The translations under genes and the position numbers were made by a program. The notes under the pieces are model-generated. The model was not told where the DNA came from. It saw only the letters and a list, made by a program, of their open reading frames with translations, and did no database searches. A stretch of DNA of 64,000 nucleotides from Chondrus crispus. Its lineage: Eukaryota > Rhodophyta > Florideophyceae > Gigartinales > Gigartinaceae. How positions within the stretch are numbered: the first letter of the stretch is position 1; every line of letters starts with the position of its first letter. Where the stretch lies: the NCBI RefSeq assembly GCF_000350225.1, contig NW_005179040.1, positions 124,001 to 188,000 on the forward strand. Direction: 5' to 3'. Of the stretch, positions 53,538 to 64,000 are shown piece after piece.

Positions 53538-56500
53538 GCGCTCGGGTCGGCCTATGGTCCCGTACATCGTCCGTTAGCTCTCTTCTTGTAAAGCCCCTAA
53601 GGCATTTTCTTGTTACTTCTCCTTCAACGTTCGATCGTTGTCCTTTGCTTCGGTCGCGTCGCTGCCCCCTGTGCGACCGGCCCCCTTTTTTCGGGTGTGA
53701 GGGCCGTATAAGCGCGGGGGTCGCGCACCCCGCAGCCATACGGGCTACCACGGATCGCTTCTCCGGTGACCCTACCCGTCTCCGGCGCACGGGCCTCCTC
53801 GTCAGGGCGCCGCTGCCGCCCTCGGCACACTGGCGAGGGTGTCGACTTCGGCCCTGGTGGCAACTCCCACCCCCTCCAATGCCCCCTGGGGGTTCCGATG
53901 TGTCTCCAGGCGGCGGTTCGCCGGTCTGGTCCATTCCCCGTGGCGCTTAGCGAGTCTACTGTGACGGCAGGGCTCGGCGCGGGCCATTCCGAGGCGGTTC
54001 GAACTTCGTTGCGTGTGTCGTCGAGAGCCCCTTCGCGGCTGGTCTCGGTACGCCCAGTCGCCCGTTACCGTAACCGGGATTTTGGGAGTTGTTCGGATCA
54101 CCGCCGTGATCGTTCCCGCCTCAGACGAATCCACGTAGTTCCGTCGGCTCGGCTACCATCCCACCCGGTGAGGTCGGTCACGGGGGCGTCCCCATGCTCA
54201 CCCTTGGGAAGATCGACTCCGGGGACCCGAGTGATCCGGGTTATTGCCCTTCGACATGGGCTCCTCAGGGCCGCCGGTGAACGCGCCCCGTTGAACACGC
54301 CTACCGCACAGCGTCGCTCCGGTGTGACGCGGTGCGTCCTCTATCCATAACATTAAAGACGTCCGCTTCATCCCCATACGCCCCATCTCTCTCTCTTCGT
54401 CGCGACGACCGAGGTCGCGCTTGGAGTCGTGGCTCCTGCCGGCCTCTCCATTCCGGAGGGAGGGGCGGTTGAGAAGCTCGTTAAGTTAGTTGCATTCGGT
54501 CTCCGACCCCCTGGGGTCGTGGTGCCGTCGGGGCTGCGCGGGGCCGACGACCCATTCCTCTTCGCTACCGGGTCTCGTACCGGTGTCCTTTTCGGCTCTC
54601 GAACGGAGGGCGGCGGGCCATCTGACGTCGTTTCGATGCGTCTCGTGCACTGTGGTCCGTCCACGTGCCGGCCAACCCAGACCCTAAGTCACAGTCGGGA
54701 TGCCCGCTCAGTCGTGACTCCTTTCGTCTTCCATCTCGTGGGCGTTCGGCCGTCGACGTTCTCTTGCTCCCACTGCGTTCGGTACGCGGAATCTCCTTCT
54801 CTTGCTTTGTCAACGCGCCTCGTCGCCCTAAATGCATTCGATCGCGCTCCCTCCGGCGGCGTCCAACGGCAGCAAAGAAGGAGAGCGACGCGGTTCGGGT
54901 GCCGTCATGGTTCGTCTGACCCTAAGCGGTGGCGTGGAGATGGAGGCGCTTAGTCTCCGCGACGCACTTGCGGCTAAAAAAAACATCGTGGAGTATCGGT
55001 GGGGTCGACGCGGGCCGTCGTGGGTTCGGGCTCTCCGGCGTCCCTCGCCGTCGGCGGCGAAGGCTCGAAAGCGCGGGATCGACTCGCGTTCTTCTTCTCC
55101 TATTCCGTGGCGGCCCGGTCCTTTGTCGCTCGCGGGAGGACGACTCGGGCCAGTCGCTCAACCGGTGCGTGGTCGGCCGCTCAAGGAGGGGACTAGGGGC
55201 AGGAGCCGATCGGACGGCGTGGCGTGCGGGCGGCGCCGTGCCACGTCTTCCCAGACGGAATTCGCCTCGGTCGCGCGTCCCGGGTCTTCTTTGGGGTTTC
55301 GTCTCGTACGTTAGGCCTGGTGCGACCGGTGTCCTGTATGCGGGAAATCGAAGGAGACGTGCGAAGCGCAGTGGAGATGTTAGAGGCGCCAGCTGTCGGG
55401 GGTTCGCATTCTACCGCGCCTCTCGCCCTCGACGGCAGAGGGGGCGCGGGCTCGAACGCGCGGGAGCAGCTCGTGGGAGAACGGCTCGGGCATCTCGCGT
55501 GATTGGTACGCGGTCGGATGCGTGCGGAGGTGACTGTGGGAGAAAGCCGTTCGGTCGGCTTGGGGGTGCCGGAGCCGGGATTGCGCAGCGTCCGTTTGTG
55601 GTATTCGCACCTTCCTCCCCTTTGGTCAGGGGGCAGACGTGTGTACCTCCTGTCCGGTACCGTTTGTACCCTAGCTCCGCGCCGTCGGACTTCTCCTTGC
55701 TTTCGGTATGGCGTACAGTACCCCCGTGCGCCATGCACGTGCTGGTGTAATTGCCACCGTTGATTTTCCGTTATTTTAGTGGGATCGTGGCGGGGTGATT
55801 TGGTGATGACGCAAGCGGCGTTGGTGCATGGCGCGCGCCTCTGGCGCCGCTCACGTGTAACGTTCTCATCCCTCCCCGCAATTTTCCCTCTCATGGGGCA
55901 TGTGTCAGCGGCGGTTTTGAAGTGTCTCGCGTCCGTGCACATATATTGGTGCCCCTCCGACTGAGTTGCTCTCGCCTCCTCGCTCTTATTGAACGGCCCT
56001 AGCGCGCGTTCTCTTGACGCCGCTCCCCTCGCCTGCGCGTCTGTCTGCGCGTTTTGCGCGTCTTCTCGCGCACAACCCAAACCGAAAGGACCATGATCCG
56101 GTCTTCTGCCGGGCTGTCTAACCCGGATGCTAATTGATGGCTCGCCGTGAGCTTTCACCTTCTCGGATATGCCGAGACAAAAGCGACGGGCATTCTGGTC
56201 GCTAGCTCCGCTCACCGAAGGGTTGTCTTGATTCCACCGCTGATCACTTCGTTCGTCGGGCGCCCCTCCTCGCCGTGGTTGCTGGACTTAACTGATCGTC
56301 CAGCAATCCTGTTCGGGGGGGGGTCGTCCGACTTTTCCGATCCGAACGGGGTTTTGCCGTCCTCATAATGTCGGTCATTACGAGGGCCCAACATATTTTC
56401 AGGCAGTTCGTACTGTCCTGTTCTTATGTCTCGCGTCCTTGACGTCCGAGAAGTCAAGACGACTTGCCTTGAACGCTTCCCCGGCTGTGACCCTCCGATA

Positions 56501-56587
56501 GGGTTCGCCGACTTCCTTCGCTTCCCCTTTTAGTCTGTTCGTGCAGGCTGGGGTTAATCCGCGAAGGAGCGGTTGAGGTCCTCCCCC
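53538..56587. other. 3' region of C3, no recognised gene
   Basis: This is 3 kb of GC-rich DNA between the coiled-coil frame and the end of pol. Frames up to 273 codons on plus (54929-55750) and 340 on minus (55193-56215) overlap each other and are Arg/Ser/Gly-rich. No motif is recognisable and neither strand has clear support. Confidence 0.4.
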
Positions 56588-59500
56588 TTAAGCGTGAACG
56601 ACCGCGTTCACGGTTTGGGTGAGGTCTCTGCCGGTACGTCTCCGGAGGCGTTGGGCGTAACGAGACACCAACTCCTCCGGGACGTGAGTCCGCGCAGGCC
56701 AAGTGGGTGTGTCGTAATCCGCCCACTTGATGAGGAACTCCGTAGTTCCGTCTTCCATAACTCGATGTCTCAGTAGCCGTTCGAACGCATACTGCGTTCC
56801 CGCGGTGACCTTATCAGCGAGGTCCCGCGGGGTCGTCGTATTTGCTCGTGGCGCGTCTATCGGAGACGGCACGTACAGGCAGCCGTCGGCGGAGACTCGC
56901 TCGGTGACCCCATCACGATCGATCGTGATGGTTCGGCGGTCATTGGCGAGCACGCGGTAGGGTCCGACCGCGGGCGAGGCGAGCTTGTTCGATGTCTTCC
57001 TCCCATCGGTGGGGTTCAGATATACGTATTCTCCGGGACGGAGCCGGGAATCAATACGTCGTATGCGCTTATCGAAGTCGCGCTTGTAGCGAGCCTGCGT
57101 GCGACGCAGGCTCCCGTAGGCCTTCTGGATAGTCGAATCCAAGGTCTTGAGGAACTCGGCACGTTGGTTCCCCCTATCGCAAGGGGGCGCGTCGCCGTCC
57201 GCCCGTCGGAGAGAGAACTCCGGCGCTGGCCTGCTGAGCACGAGCTCAAACGGCGTGGTGCGTGTGGTGCGATGTACGTGGGAGTTGTACGCATACGTAA
57301 GCGGCCCCACGTACACATCCCAGTCGTCCTGGTGTTCACCCACGTAGTTCCTCAGCATCGAGGCTATTGTTCGGTTATATCGCTCGACTTGCCCGTTCGT
57401 CTGGGGATGGTACGCCGAAGTGTACAAATTCGTTATCCCCAGAACGCGGCACGTGCTGTGGAAGAACTTGGCATTAAACTGAGGGCCGTTGTCCGAAAGC
57501 AACGTGCGAGGGACGCCATACTTGAACACCCACGAGTCGCAGAACGCAACTGCGGCCGTGTGCGCTGTTATCGTGCGGAGCGCAACGACTTGCGTTAGCT
57601 TACTGAAGCGGTCCGTAATCACGAGCAGGAACCTTTTTACTGTCTTCGTCTTGGGGAGCGGCCCCAAGATGTCGATCGCGAGGTTCTCGAGAGACCTCGT
57701 AGCTGGAAACAATCTCAATCGGTTGAGATCTTTCCTCGGCTTCACCCGGTTCATCGCGCAGGTTCCACACCCCCGCACCGTGGCTGCGACGTCAGCAGCC
57801 AGGTGGGGCCAGTAGTACTCACGTCGAAGTGCGTAGTACATACGGTTCTGGCCTGGGTGCCCCGCGATGGCCGGGTTGTGGCATAGGCGAAGGAGCCTGG
57901 CGCGGAGCGTCCGAGGTACCACCACCTGAACGATATAAGGGTCGAAGGGGTGTTTCCGTTTGAGCACCCCTTGGTGGTCCTCGAAGAACGCGGAGTCCCG
58001 GGACTCTGACTGTCGTGCCAAAACGGTTTGGCAGAAGTCATCCACGCGTTGCTCCTCAGCTATCTCCTCTATCGTAAGAGGGGCCGGAAGGTCGTCCTGC
58101 GGTGGGGCGACCGGGGAGTCGAGCGCACCAGCCTCGGGGTCTTCGGCGCGCTGGATGTCGACGGCGTCGAACTCGTCGTTCTCCTCCCAAAACGAATTGG
58201 GTACTTGGAGAGCGGGGGCTTCGTCGTCGCCTCTCGGTTCGTCGCGCGTCCGTACGCGCGACCTTGTTAGGGCTTCGGCTTGATTCCATGTCGTTACGAA
58301 GACATGGACGGCCTGATGATCGCAGCTCGCGGTACAAACGTGGTCCGCGAGCTCGTTCGATACGTCTCGAACTGTCATGCCCCCGTCGAAAGTGGGGACA
58401 TCGTCATCCACCTCGACGGTGGGGCGAGGGTCATCGGCGACCTTCGGCGACACGAGTCGTGACAGGGCATCGGGCACCTGATGCACGCGTCCGGGGCGGT
58501 ACTGAATGGTGAAATCGTATTCAGCCAGACGTAGCCGCCACCGGGTGAGTCTTCCGGAACTCTCGGTGAGGGACATGAGCCATCGGAGGGCGTCATGGTC
58601 CGTCTGTACAGTGAACTTCGTGCCTTCTACGTACGGCCGTAGTGTGCGGACGGCCCACACTACGGCGAAGCACTCGCGTTCTGTAGCGCTGTAGTTGCGC
58701 TCACTATCGGACAGTGAGTACGACCAATACCCCACGGGGCGCCAGTCGTTCGGCTCTTCGTGCTCCTGAAGTAAGGTGCAGCCGAGTTGGTAGGCACTCG
58801 CGTCGGTGTCTATCATGTACGGACGACCGTGCCGGGGCAACGCGAGGATCGGCGGAGCCATCATGCACTTCTTAAGGTTCTCGAACGCCTGAAGTTGCAG
58901 CTCCGTGGAGTTATAGATGTCAGGATTCGAATCCCTGCGCGTCATGTCGGTCAGAGGACGCGCAATCTTAGCGAACCCTTTAACGAATCGGCGGTATACG
59001 TTACACGCCCCGAGAAACGAGCGCACTTGCGTCAACGTCCTCGGGAACGTGAACGTCTTGAAAGCGTCAGCCGCCGTATCGGCCACGCTCAACTTGCCTG
59101 GGGAGATGACGTGCCCCAGGTAGTGCACCTTCGGTCGGAAGAAGCTGCACTTCTTGAGCTTAAGGGAGATACCGGAACTCCGCAGTAAGCTCAAGACAGT
59201 ATCGAGATGCCTCGCGTGTTCTCCGTGCGTACGGGAGAACACGATCACGTCGTCGAGATAGACGAGGCATATTTGCCAGCGGACTCCGGAGAGTATTATG
59301 TCGAGCGCACGTTGGAAGGTGGCCGGTGCCCCTTTGAGTCCAAACGGCATGCGCAAGTGGCGAAACGTGCCCATGTGCGTCGTAAACGTGGTCTTATCCC
59401 GGTCTTCCGGAGCGACCGGGATCTGCCAATAACTGGAATTGCAGTCCAACGTGGTGAAGACGGCTGCATCTCCTAACGAGTCGATGCAGTCGTCCATCCG

Positions 59501-59875
59501 TCGCAGCGGATACGAATCCGCTGCGGTCTTCGCGTTGAGACGCCGGTAGTCCACGCAGAACCGAAGAGAGCCGTCTTTCTTCGGTACGAGCACCACGGGG
59601 GACGCCCACTCGGTGCTGGCGGGTTCGATAACCCCTGCGTTCAACATCATGTTGACCTCCTTTGCGACCATTTCGCGCATGGCCGGGCCCTTCCGATAGG
59701 GCATAGAACGAATCGGTTTCGTTCCCGGTTCGAGGGGAATGCGGTGCTCTGTGGCTTGGATCGTCCCGAGCGCACCGCTCCACAGACTTGAGTGCTTACG
59801 GAGCATCTCGAGTACGTGGCCACGGAGCTTGTCATCGTCGATGTATGACAGGTCGATCCCTTTTTCCCAATCCAT
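56588..59875 (-). CDS. pol: C3 Pol: RT, RNase H, integrase, chromodomain
   Basis: One frame of 1,095 codons. RT covers about 90-265, with FCVDYRRLNAK and the YLDD box at 206-209. RNase H starts at DTDAS (356-360) with QTDHDALRWLMS and ends at PDALSRL near 473. The integrase zinc finger is H666, H673, C703, C706. The core triad is D735, D795, E831, with the canonical 35 residues between the last two. A GPY/F segment (AVGPYRVLANDRRTITI) lies near 969-985, and a chromodomain at about 1029-1080 (FERLLRHRVMEDGTTEFLIK, then W-A-D-Y). Every catalytic residue I can check is present. The start given is the first ATG; the true N-terminus depends on processing from a longer precursor. Confidence 0.92.
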   Translation of the reverse strand: MDWEKGIDLSYIDDDKLRGHVLEMLRKHSSLWSGALGTIQATEHRIPLEPGTKPIRSMPYRKGPAMREMVAKEVNMMLNAGVIEPASTEWASPVVLVPKKDGSLRFCVDYRRLNAKTAADSYPLRRMDDCIDSLGDAAVFTTLDCNSSYWQIPVAPEDRDKTTFTTHMGTFRHLRMPFGLKGAPATFQRALDIILSGVRWQICLVYLDDVIVFSRTHGEHARHLDTVLSLLRSSGISLKLKKCSFFRPKVHYLGHVISPGKLSVADTAADAFKTFTFPRTLTQVRSFLGACNVYRRFVKGFAKIARPLTDMTRRDSNPDIYNSTELQLQAFENLKKCMMAPPILALPRHGRPYMIDTDASAYQLGCTLLQEHEEPNDWRPVGYWSYSLSDSERNYSATERECFAVVWAVRTLRPYVEGTKFTVQTDHDALRWLMSLTESSGRLTRWRLRLAEYDFTIQYRPGRVHQVPDALSRLVSPKVADDPRPTVEVDDDVPTFDGGMTVRDVSNELADHVCTASCDHQAVHVFVTTWNQAEALTRSRVRTRDEPRGDDEAPALQVPNSFWEENDEFDAVDIQRAEDPEAGALDSPVAPPQDDLPAPLTIEEIAEEQRVDDFCQTVLARQSESRDSAFFEDHQGVLKRKHPFDPYIVQVVVPRTLRARLLRLCHNPAIAGHPGQNRMYYALRREYYWPHLAADVAATVRGCGTCAMNRVKPRKDLNRLRLFPATRSLENLAIDILGPLPKTKTVKRFLLVITDRFSKLTQVVALRTITAHTAAVAFCDSWVFKYGVPRTLLSDNGPQFNAKFFHSTCRVLGITNLYTSAYHPQTNGQVERYNRTIASMLRNYVGEHQDDWDVYVGPLTYAYNSHVHRTTRTTPFELVLSRPAPEFSLRRADGDAPPCDRGNQRAEFLKTLDSTIQKAYGSLRRTQARYKRDFDKRIRRIDSRLRPGEYVYLNPTDGRKTSNKLASPAVGPYRVLANDRRTITIDRDGVTERVSADGCLYVPSPIDAPRANTTTPRDLADKVTAGTQYAFERLLRHRVMEDGTTEFLIKWADYDTPTWPARTHVPEELVSRYAQRLRRRTGRDLTQTVNAVVHA

Positions 59876-61270
59876 CAGTGGATTTTCGGGATCCTTTTGC
59901 TAGTGGAGTACAGTACCCCTCGCCGTCGGTTGGCATAAAGGTGACCGTTCGTCCGGGTCGACCCCCCTGCCCCCGGCGGTTGTCTTATCGTCGGAGTTGG
60001 ATCGGCCAGCTCCTACCCCACCGACTTGATCGGTCAAGTCGGTCAGGTGTAGCGCGTGCGCGATCCCCTCGGCGACCCCACGTTCGGGAGTGAGGATCGC
60101 GAGGGGGTTGCGCTTCGCGTATCCCACGACGGTGTGCTTCGGAAGCTTCTTTTCTCGTCGTGAGAAATTCGCGACGATGACTTCGAAGGTCTGATTCGGT
60201 AGGACCTCCGCGACGCCATTCGTCAGCCTCATTCCATGTCGGTGTTGGAGTGAGGCTTGGGTTCCAGGAACACGAGGCCCCTCCCCGCGGTTGTCACACG
60301 CACGCGGGCTTGTGACATCGCGGGGATGGTAAGCCAACGGGCGATTCGGATCGCTTGCGGGGCCTCCTCGCGTACGTCTGGCCGACCCGCGTGTCACCCG
60401 TGTCGCCTGGTAGGGGGAGTCGACCCCCCCTTTCCGTCGACGATGGCGACGGAACCGCCTTGGCGTAGCTCCATTCGCTGAGCTTCGATGTCGATACATC
60501 GCACGTGCGTATCGATGAAGGCCGTGCCGAGGAGGACCGGCACGGCGAGCTGGTCCGCGACCACGAACGGAATTCGGAACACCGTGTTCCTCAACGGCAC
60601 GGCCAGGCGCACGACTGCCGAAAGCTTGAGGGGGTTGCTATTCGCGCCTGCCAGTCGTGGCAGAGGTGCGTCGTGCACGACGTAACGCATCCAATCGGGG
60701 GGAAGGTCGGCCTTCCTCACCAGATTATACCCCGAGCACGTATCGACGGCGATCGTGCGTGGTTTAAATGCATTTCCCTCTGTGGCTATCGAGCCGAGGA
60801 CGTTGTAAATCTTCGACGTCATAAAGCAAATGACGCCGTCGACAACCTTCGGGGCGGCCTTATCGGTGAGGTCGTTCCGCCAGGGCCTTCGATTTCAGTG
60901 CTGGCCCCGCTTCCGTTTCCTTCTCCCCCTTCCTTGGGGCGTCCGCGGATCGGTGACGCCCCTCGGATTATTCGAGTCCGTACGACACGGACCCTTCTCC
61001 GGCGACCTTGGGCTCGCGAGAGTCAGGGGGTCGACCGAATCTTTTCGGTCGTCGTTGCCCCTGCCGCCATTGTTACGCCTCACCGGGACGTCGGCTGTCC
61101 CGGTGTCTTGTCCCCCTGACGTCGGGCCTTCGGAGGCCTCGACGTGCGCTCCCTCCTGTATCGGCATTACAGGAGCTCCCGTGTTCGCCTCCGGTAGCGG
61201 GGGATTATTATCAAACAGTACCGCCCGTGTCCTTGGCGAGCACGCGGGGTCGGGTCTAGTTCGTGGGGAA
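59876..61270 (-). pseudogene. pol: C3 protease region and linker
   Basis: An aspartic-protease-like domain lies near 60480-60800: a hydrophobic strand TIAVDT leading to YNLVRKADLP, then VPLRNTVFRIPFVVADQLAV and a VLLGTAFIDTHVRCID segment that fits the second half of a retropepsin. A linker with MRLTNGVAEVLPNQTFEVIV and VVGYAKRNPLAIL, resembling the pre-RT segments of A1 and A2, follows near 60100-60240. The region has a few breaks. Confidence 0.7.
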
Positions 61271-61278
61271 AAGACGGC

Positions 61279-63863
61279 TCACGCGACCGCGTGTACGTAA
61301 CCGTCTTTACCTTTTTTTCGAACTACCCGTGCTATCGGAGCTAACCTCCTGGCCATCGACGGCAGGTCTTCCTCTGGTAGCCGGCCGCGTAGGTCGGGAC
61401 GATTCCCCCACTGCGGCTCGGCGGCCTTGGCGAAGTACTCGGGTACTTTTGGGCCTTTACCTGCGGCGTCCGGTCGTCGCAGGATATGGGGGACGAAGAG
61501 AGTCGGTTCTCCTTCGTGACCCTCCGTGGGTAGAGGGTACGGATCCTCTACCCAGTCTTGCAGGTACATTATCGCATTTTTACCTGTTGGGGTAACCGAG
61601 AACGGTCTCGGTCCCCTCTTTCTCCTTGTCGGGGGTACCTTGTGTCCGCCTGCCGGTAGGCGGGTCGATCCCGGCGATCGAATTAGTTACGACGGTACCC
61701 GCCTCCACGGGGGGCGAAGCGTGCGCCCCCACCCGATCGGTTCGGGAAACCTTGACGCGGGGGACGGCCCTCGCTCGCCGCTTGCCGGAGGAGATTACGC
61801 GCACCGGGGCGCGTCTCCATCTGGTAGCGGTAGTTCCTGTACGCCGTGAACATTCGCTGTTCCGGCGACAGGAACGGGCACGCGTACATGGCATGCCCGT
61901 ACGTGCGGCATAGCCAGCACACGTACGCGCTGCCGTCCGTTGAGGCGAAGGTCGCCGCGTGCCGCGCCTCCTCATCGGTGAGGAGGGGCACGCGAAGCGC
62001 TTCGCCTCCTGCATCTCGGTTCGATATGTCCAGCTCTGCGACCCGGGGGTCCGTACCCCTTGCCACTCTTGGAGTGGCCGCGAACGCGGTCGCGTAACTC
62101 GATGTCGTTCCGGTCGACATCGGTGAGGGGGTTCGTGCCCCCACGGGCCCTGCTCCTTGCGTAATGAAGACAGGGTCGGCCTGCCACTCATCCTCCCCGA
62201 TATGGAGGGTCGAGGCCTGCGAACTTGTCGCGACGGACTTCGTAGTCCTGCCAGCCCTCCCTGCCGGTTTCGGATCCGGCAGAGGTAAACTGCACCGAGC
62301 GCGGTACGTTGTACCTTCCGCCGTGGCGATAGGGTTGATGGTCGGAAGATCGGTCTTCTGACTGCCTGGCAGCCTCTGCACAGTTTCGGATACTGCGGCA
62401 CGGGTTTCCGGTGCAAGTCCCCGCACGAAGTAGTGCGCGAGGGACTGTTCGGAGAAGACTGCCGTGCATCGGAACGCGGCAGTCTCGAGTCGGTCAGCAA
62501 ACGTGCTTTCCGTCTCATGCAATTGCTGTCGCGCCGTAGCAACAGCGTCGTACGCTTCACCTAACACGTCGTCCGTGAGGTAGCGTTTTAAGAATTGATT
62601 CACGAGCCCCGGCCAGCTCACGTCGTCATGGAGCTGGCCGGCGCGGAGGCCACGCATCGTATAACTCGTATACAGGCGCTCCGCGTCGCGCTCGAGGGAG
62701 TGCGCGAGGACTCGTACCGCAACACCTTCGGTCAGGTGTTGCGAGTTGAAGGTGATTCGGATATCTTTCAAAAACGGCAGCAGCTGGATCGGGTCGGTAC
62801 CGTCGAAGCTGCGCATCGTGGGACGGATCCCACTACAGCGTTGGACGTACTTCGCGATCCGTCCCGCTTCACCCGAGGTAACGAGCCTCGAGGTGTTATC
62901 CAAGCGGTACATACGATAGTCAGCAACGGCGCTGAACTCTTGGGTCATCGTATGTACCGGTTCAGCGGGACCCAGCGTGCCGAAGGAGGTAACCGGTAGC
63001 GTACGGACGACTACCGGACCTGGGTGCTCGGTGTAACTCGCCGGCGGGTAGCCCCCCCAGCGGGGATCGACGGAGAACATCGGTTCTCCGGATCCGCGGG
63101 CGGCTCCTCCACGGTCCTGTTCGTCCGCGTACGATACGCGGTCCACTTGCCCCCTACTTCCGGCGATAGGCGGCAAGGCTTGGGTCTCAGACGCGAAGTT
63201 CGCGTCTATCGGAGGACGGCTTCCTTCTGCAGTCCGACTGGTAGCGGCACCAGTCGGACGCCAACCTTCGGGGGCGGCGGCGCTCGGAGGTACGGTACCA
63301 CCGGGCCCTCTCGAGGGGGCACCGGGTAGCCTTTCGGCCATGGTACGTTCCAAATCGCGAGCACGCCGACGAGTGGCGTTGAGCTCAGCGGAGAGGTGCG
63401 CGAACGAACCCAATTGCTCTGCGGACGGAGAGGTTCGGTCCTCAGGTCGTCTCACCGAGGTCGGCCTCTCAGGACGACCTTGCCCGGACGGTCCCGGCGA
63501 GGCGAAACGGGAGTCTTCGACGAGCACTATCCGCGAGTGTAACTCGTCGATCAGTGCTCGGAGATTCTCTAAGGACTGCGTCACTCTATCGAACCTCCCT
63601 TCACGCAGGGAGCGGAGTTTGGCCATACATCGAGTGTATACATGGTCCGATACATCGATCCGAAGGGAAGTACGGACTTTCTCGATGTATTCGGCTATGC
63701 GTTCTAACATCGCCGCCGCTCTTTCCGCGGAGAATCCTAGCGACGGTTCGCGGTCACGAGGACCTGCGTCGCCGTCGCCCGACGGGGCGGATGGGGACTG
63801 CACAGCGGCCGGACTCAGATCCGCCGCTTCGGAGCGGATCGAGGGCTCAAAATCTTGGCTCAT
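61279..63863 (-). pseudogene. gag: C3 Gag
   Basis: It begins MSQDFEPSIRSEAADLSPAA. A coiled segment (LENLRALIDELHSRIVLVED) is followed by the gag core (FDGTDPIQLLPFLKDIRITF, FLKRYLTDDVLGEAYDAVA, TFADRLETAAFRC), the CCHC knuckle CWLCRTYGHAMYAC near 61900, an Arg/Gly-rich tail, and the MYLQDWVEDPYPLPTEG segment near 61520-61570. It is collinear with C1 gag. One or two breaks; most of the protein is open. Confidence 0.85.
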
Positions 63864-64000
63864 CTTGACGCGATCGGTTCGCGGAGGGAAGCGGAAGTCT
63901 TCTCGGAGATCGTCATTTTGGCGGAATCACATTATCGATATCCGATCTGCCGCACCCCCAGCGATAGGGGTGTATGCACAGTTCGACCGAGACCCCGTCC
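63864..64000 (-). repeat. C3 leader and the start of its right-hand LTR
   Basis: Sequence from about 63943 (TGCCGCACCCCCAGCG, GGGGTGTATGCACAG, GACCCCGTCC) matches the first 58 bases of the family-C LTR. The leader between it and gag shares GATCTCCGAGAAGAC with C1 but lacks the C1 primer site beside the LTR. The rest of the LTR is outside the window. Confidence 0.65.

Larger units (their letters stand above)
50122..64000 (-). mobile_element. Ty3/gypsy chromovirus C3 (family C), running off the window
   Basis: On the minus strand: 5' LTR at the right edge (63943 onward, cut by the window), gag, protease region, a single long pol with chromodomain, a ~5.8-kb 3' region with antisense frames, a polypurine tract and the 3' LTR (50122-50790). 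Length is at least 13.9 kb. The visible 58 bases of the right LTR differ from the left LTR more than a fresh pair should, and the usual primer site is not seen. The two ends may therefore not be from one insertion. Nearly whole, with a few breaks in the gag-protease part. Confidence 0.75.

Noticed and set aside
53766-56215. Several frames of 170-340 codons in the C3 3' region
   Set aside because: They overlap each other on both strands, are Arg/Ser-rich and match no family. They were kept only as an unassigned region.

Overview
This window is nuclear DNA of a eukaryote, and almost all of it is nested LTR retrotransposons. I recognise no host gene, rRNA, tRNA or bacterial-type operon. The elements are Ty3/gypsy chromoviruses (integrases ending in a chromodomain) plus one Ty1/copia element. 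The copia integrase and RT motifs resemble those I associate with fungal and other microbial-eukaryote copia elements. That suggests a fungus, oomycete, alga or related protist; the sequence does not settle which.

Layout. 1-2985 holds debris: a tyrosine-recombinase remnant, an LTR fragment, AT-rich DNA and a 63-bp minisatellite. 2991-17105 is Ty3 element A1 (+), bounded by the 5-bp duplication AATAC, with three family-A LTRs stacked at its 3' end. 17131-20812 is the gag half and 5' LTR of a family-C Ty3 element (C1, -). It abuts the pol of a third Ty3 element (D, +, 20813-26851). 26852-30049 is the 3' end of another family-C copy (C2, -). 30050-30339 is a family-A LTR scrap. 30340-35107 plus 49886-50121 is the copia element (-), split by the nearly whole Ty3 element A2 (-, 35108-49885), which carries the duplication CTTTG. 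50122-64000 is family-C element C3 (-), with a long uninterrupted pol; its right end lies outside the window.

Shared plan of the Ty3 elements: LTR, primer site, gag with a CCHC knuckle, protease, RT-RNase H-integrase-chromodomain, then a long 3' region, a polypurine tract and the 3' LTR. In that 3' region each family carries a long reading frame on the strand opposite to gag-pol, starting next to the 3' LTR. The versions in A2, A1 and D are clearly homologous to one another. The family-C version (50848-52962, with an overlapping coiled-coil frame) may be a distant relative. This antisense protein is the best candidate for something undescribed.

Other unusual points are 13-20 bp inverted repeats at the LTR ends, family-A LTRs that gain or lose a ~156-bp module, family-C LTRs packed with CACGTG sites and hairpins, and a near-perfect palindrome as the A1 target. 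All elements are described as fossils; counts of breaks and LTR differences are by-eye estimates.
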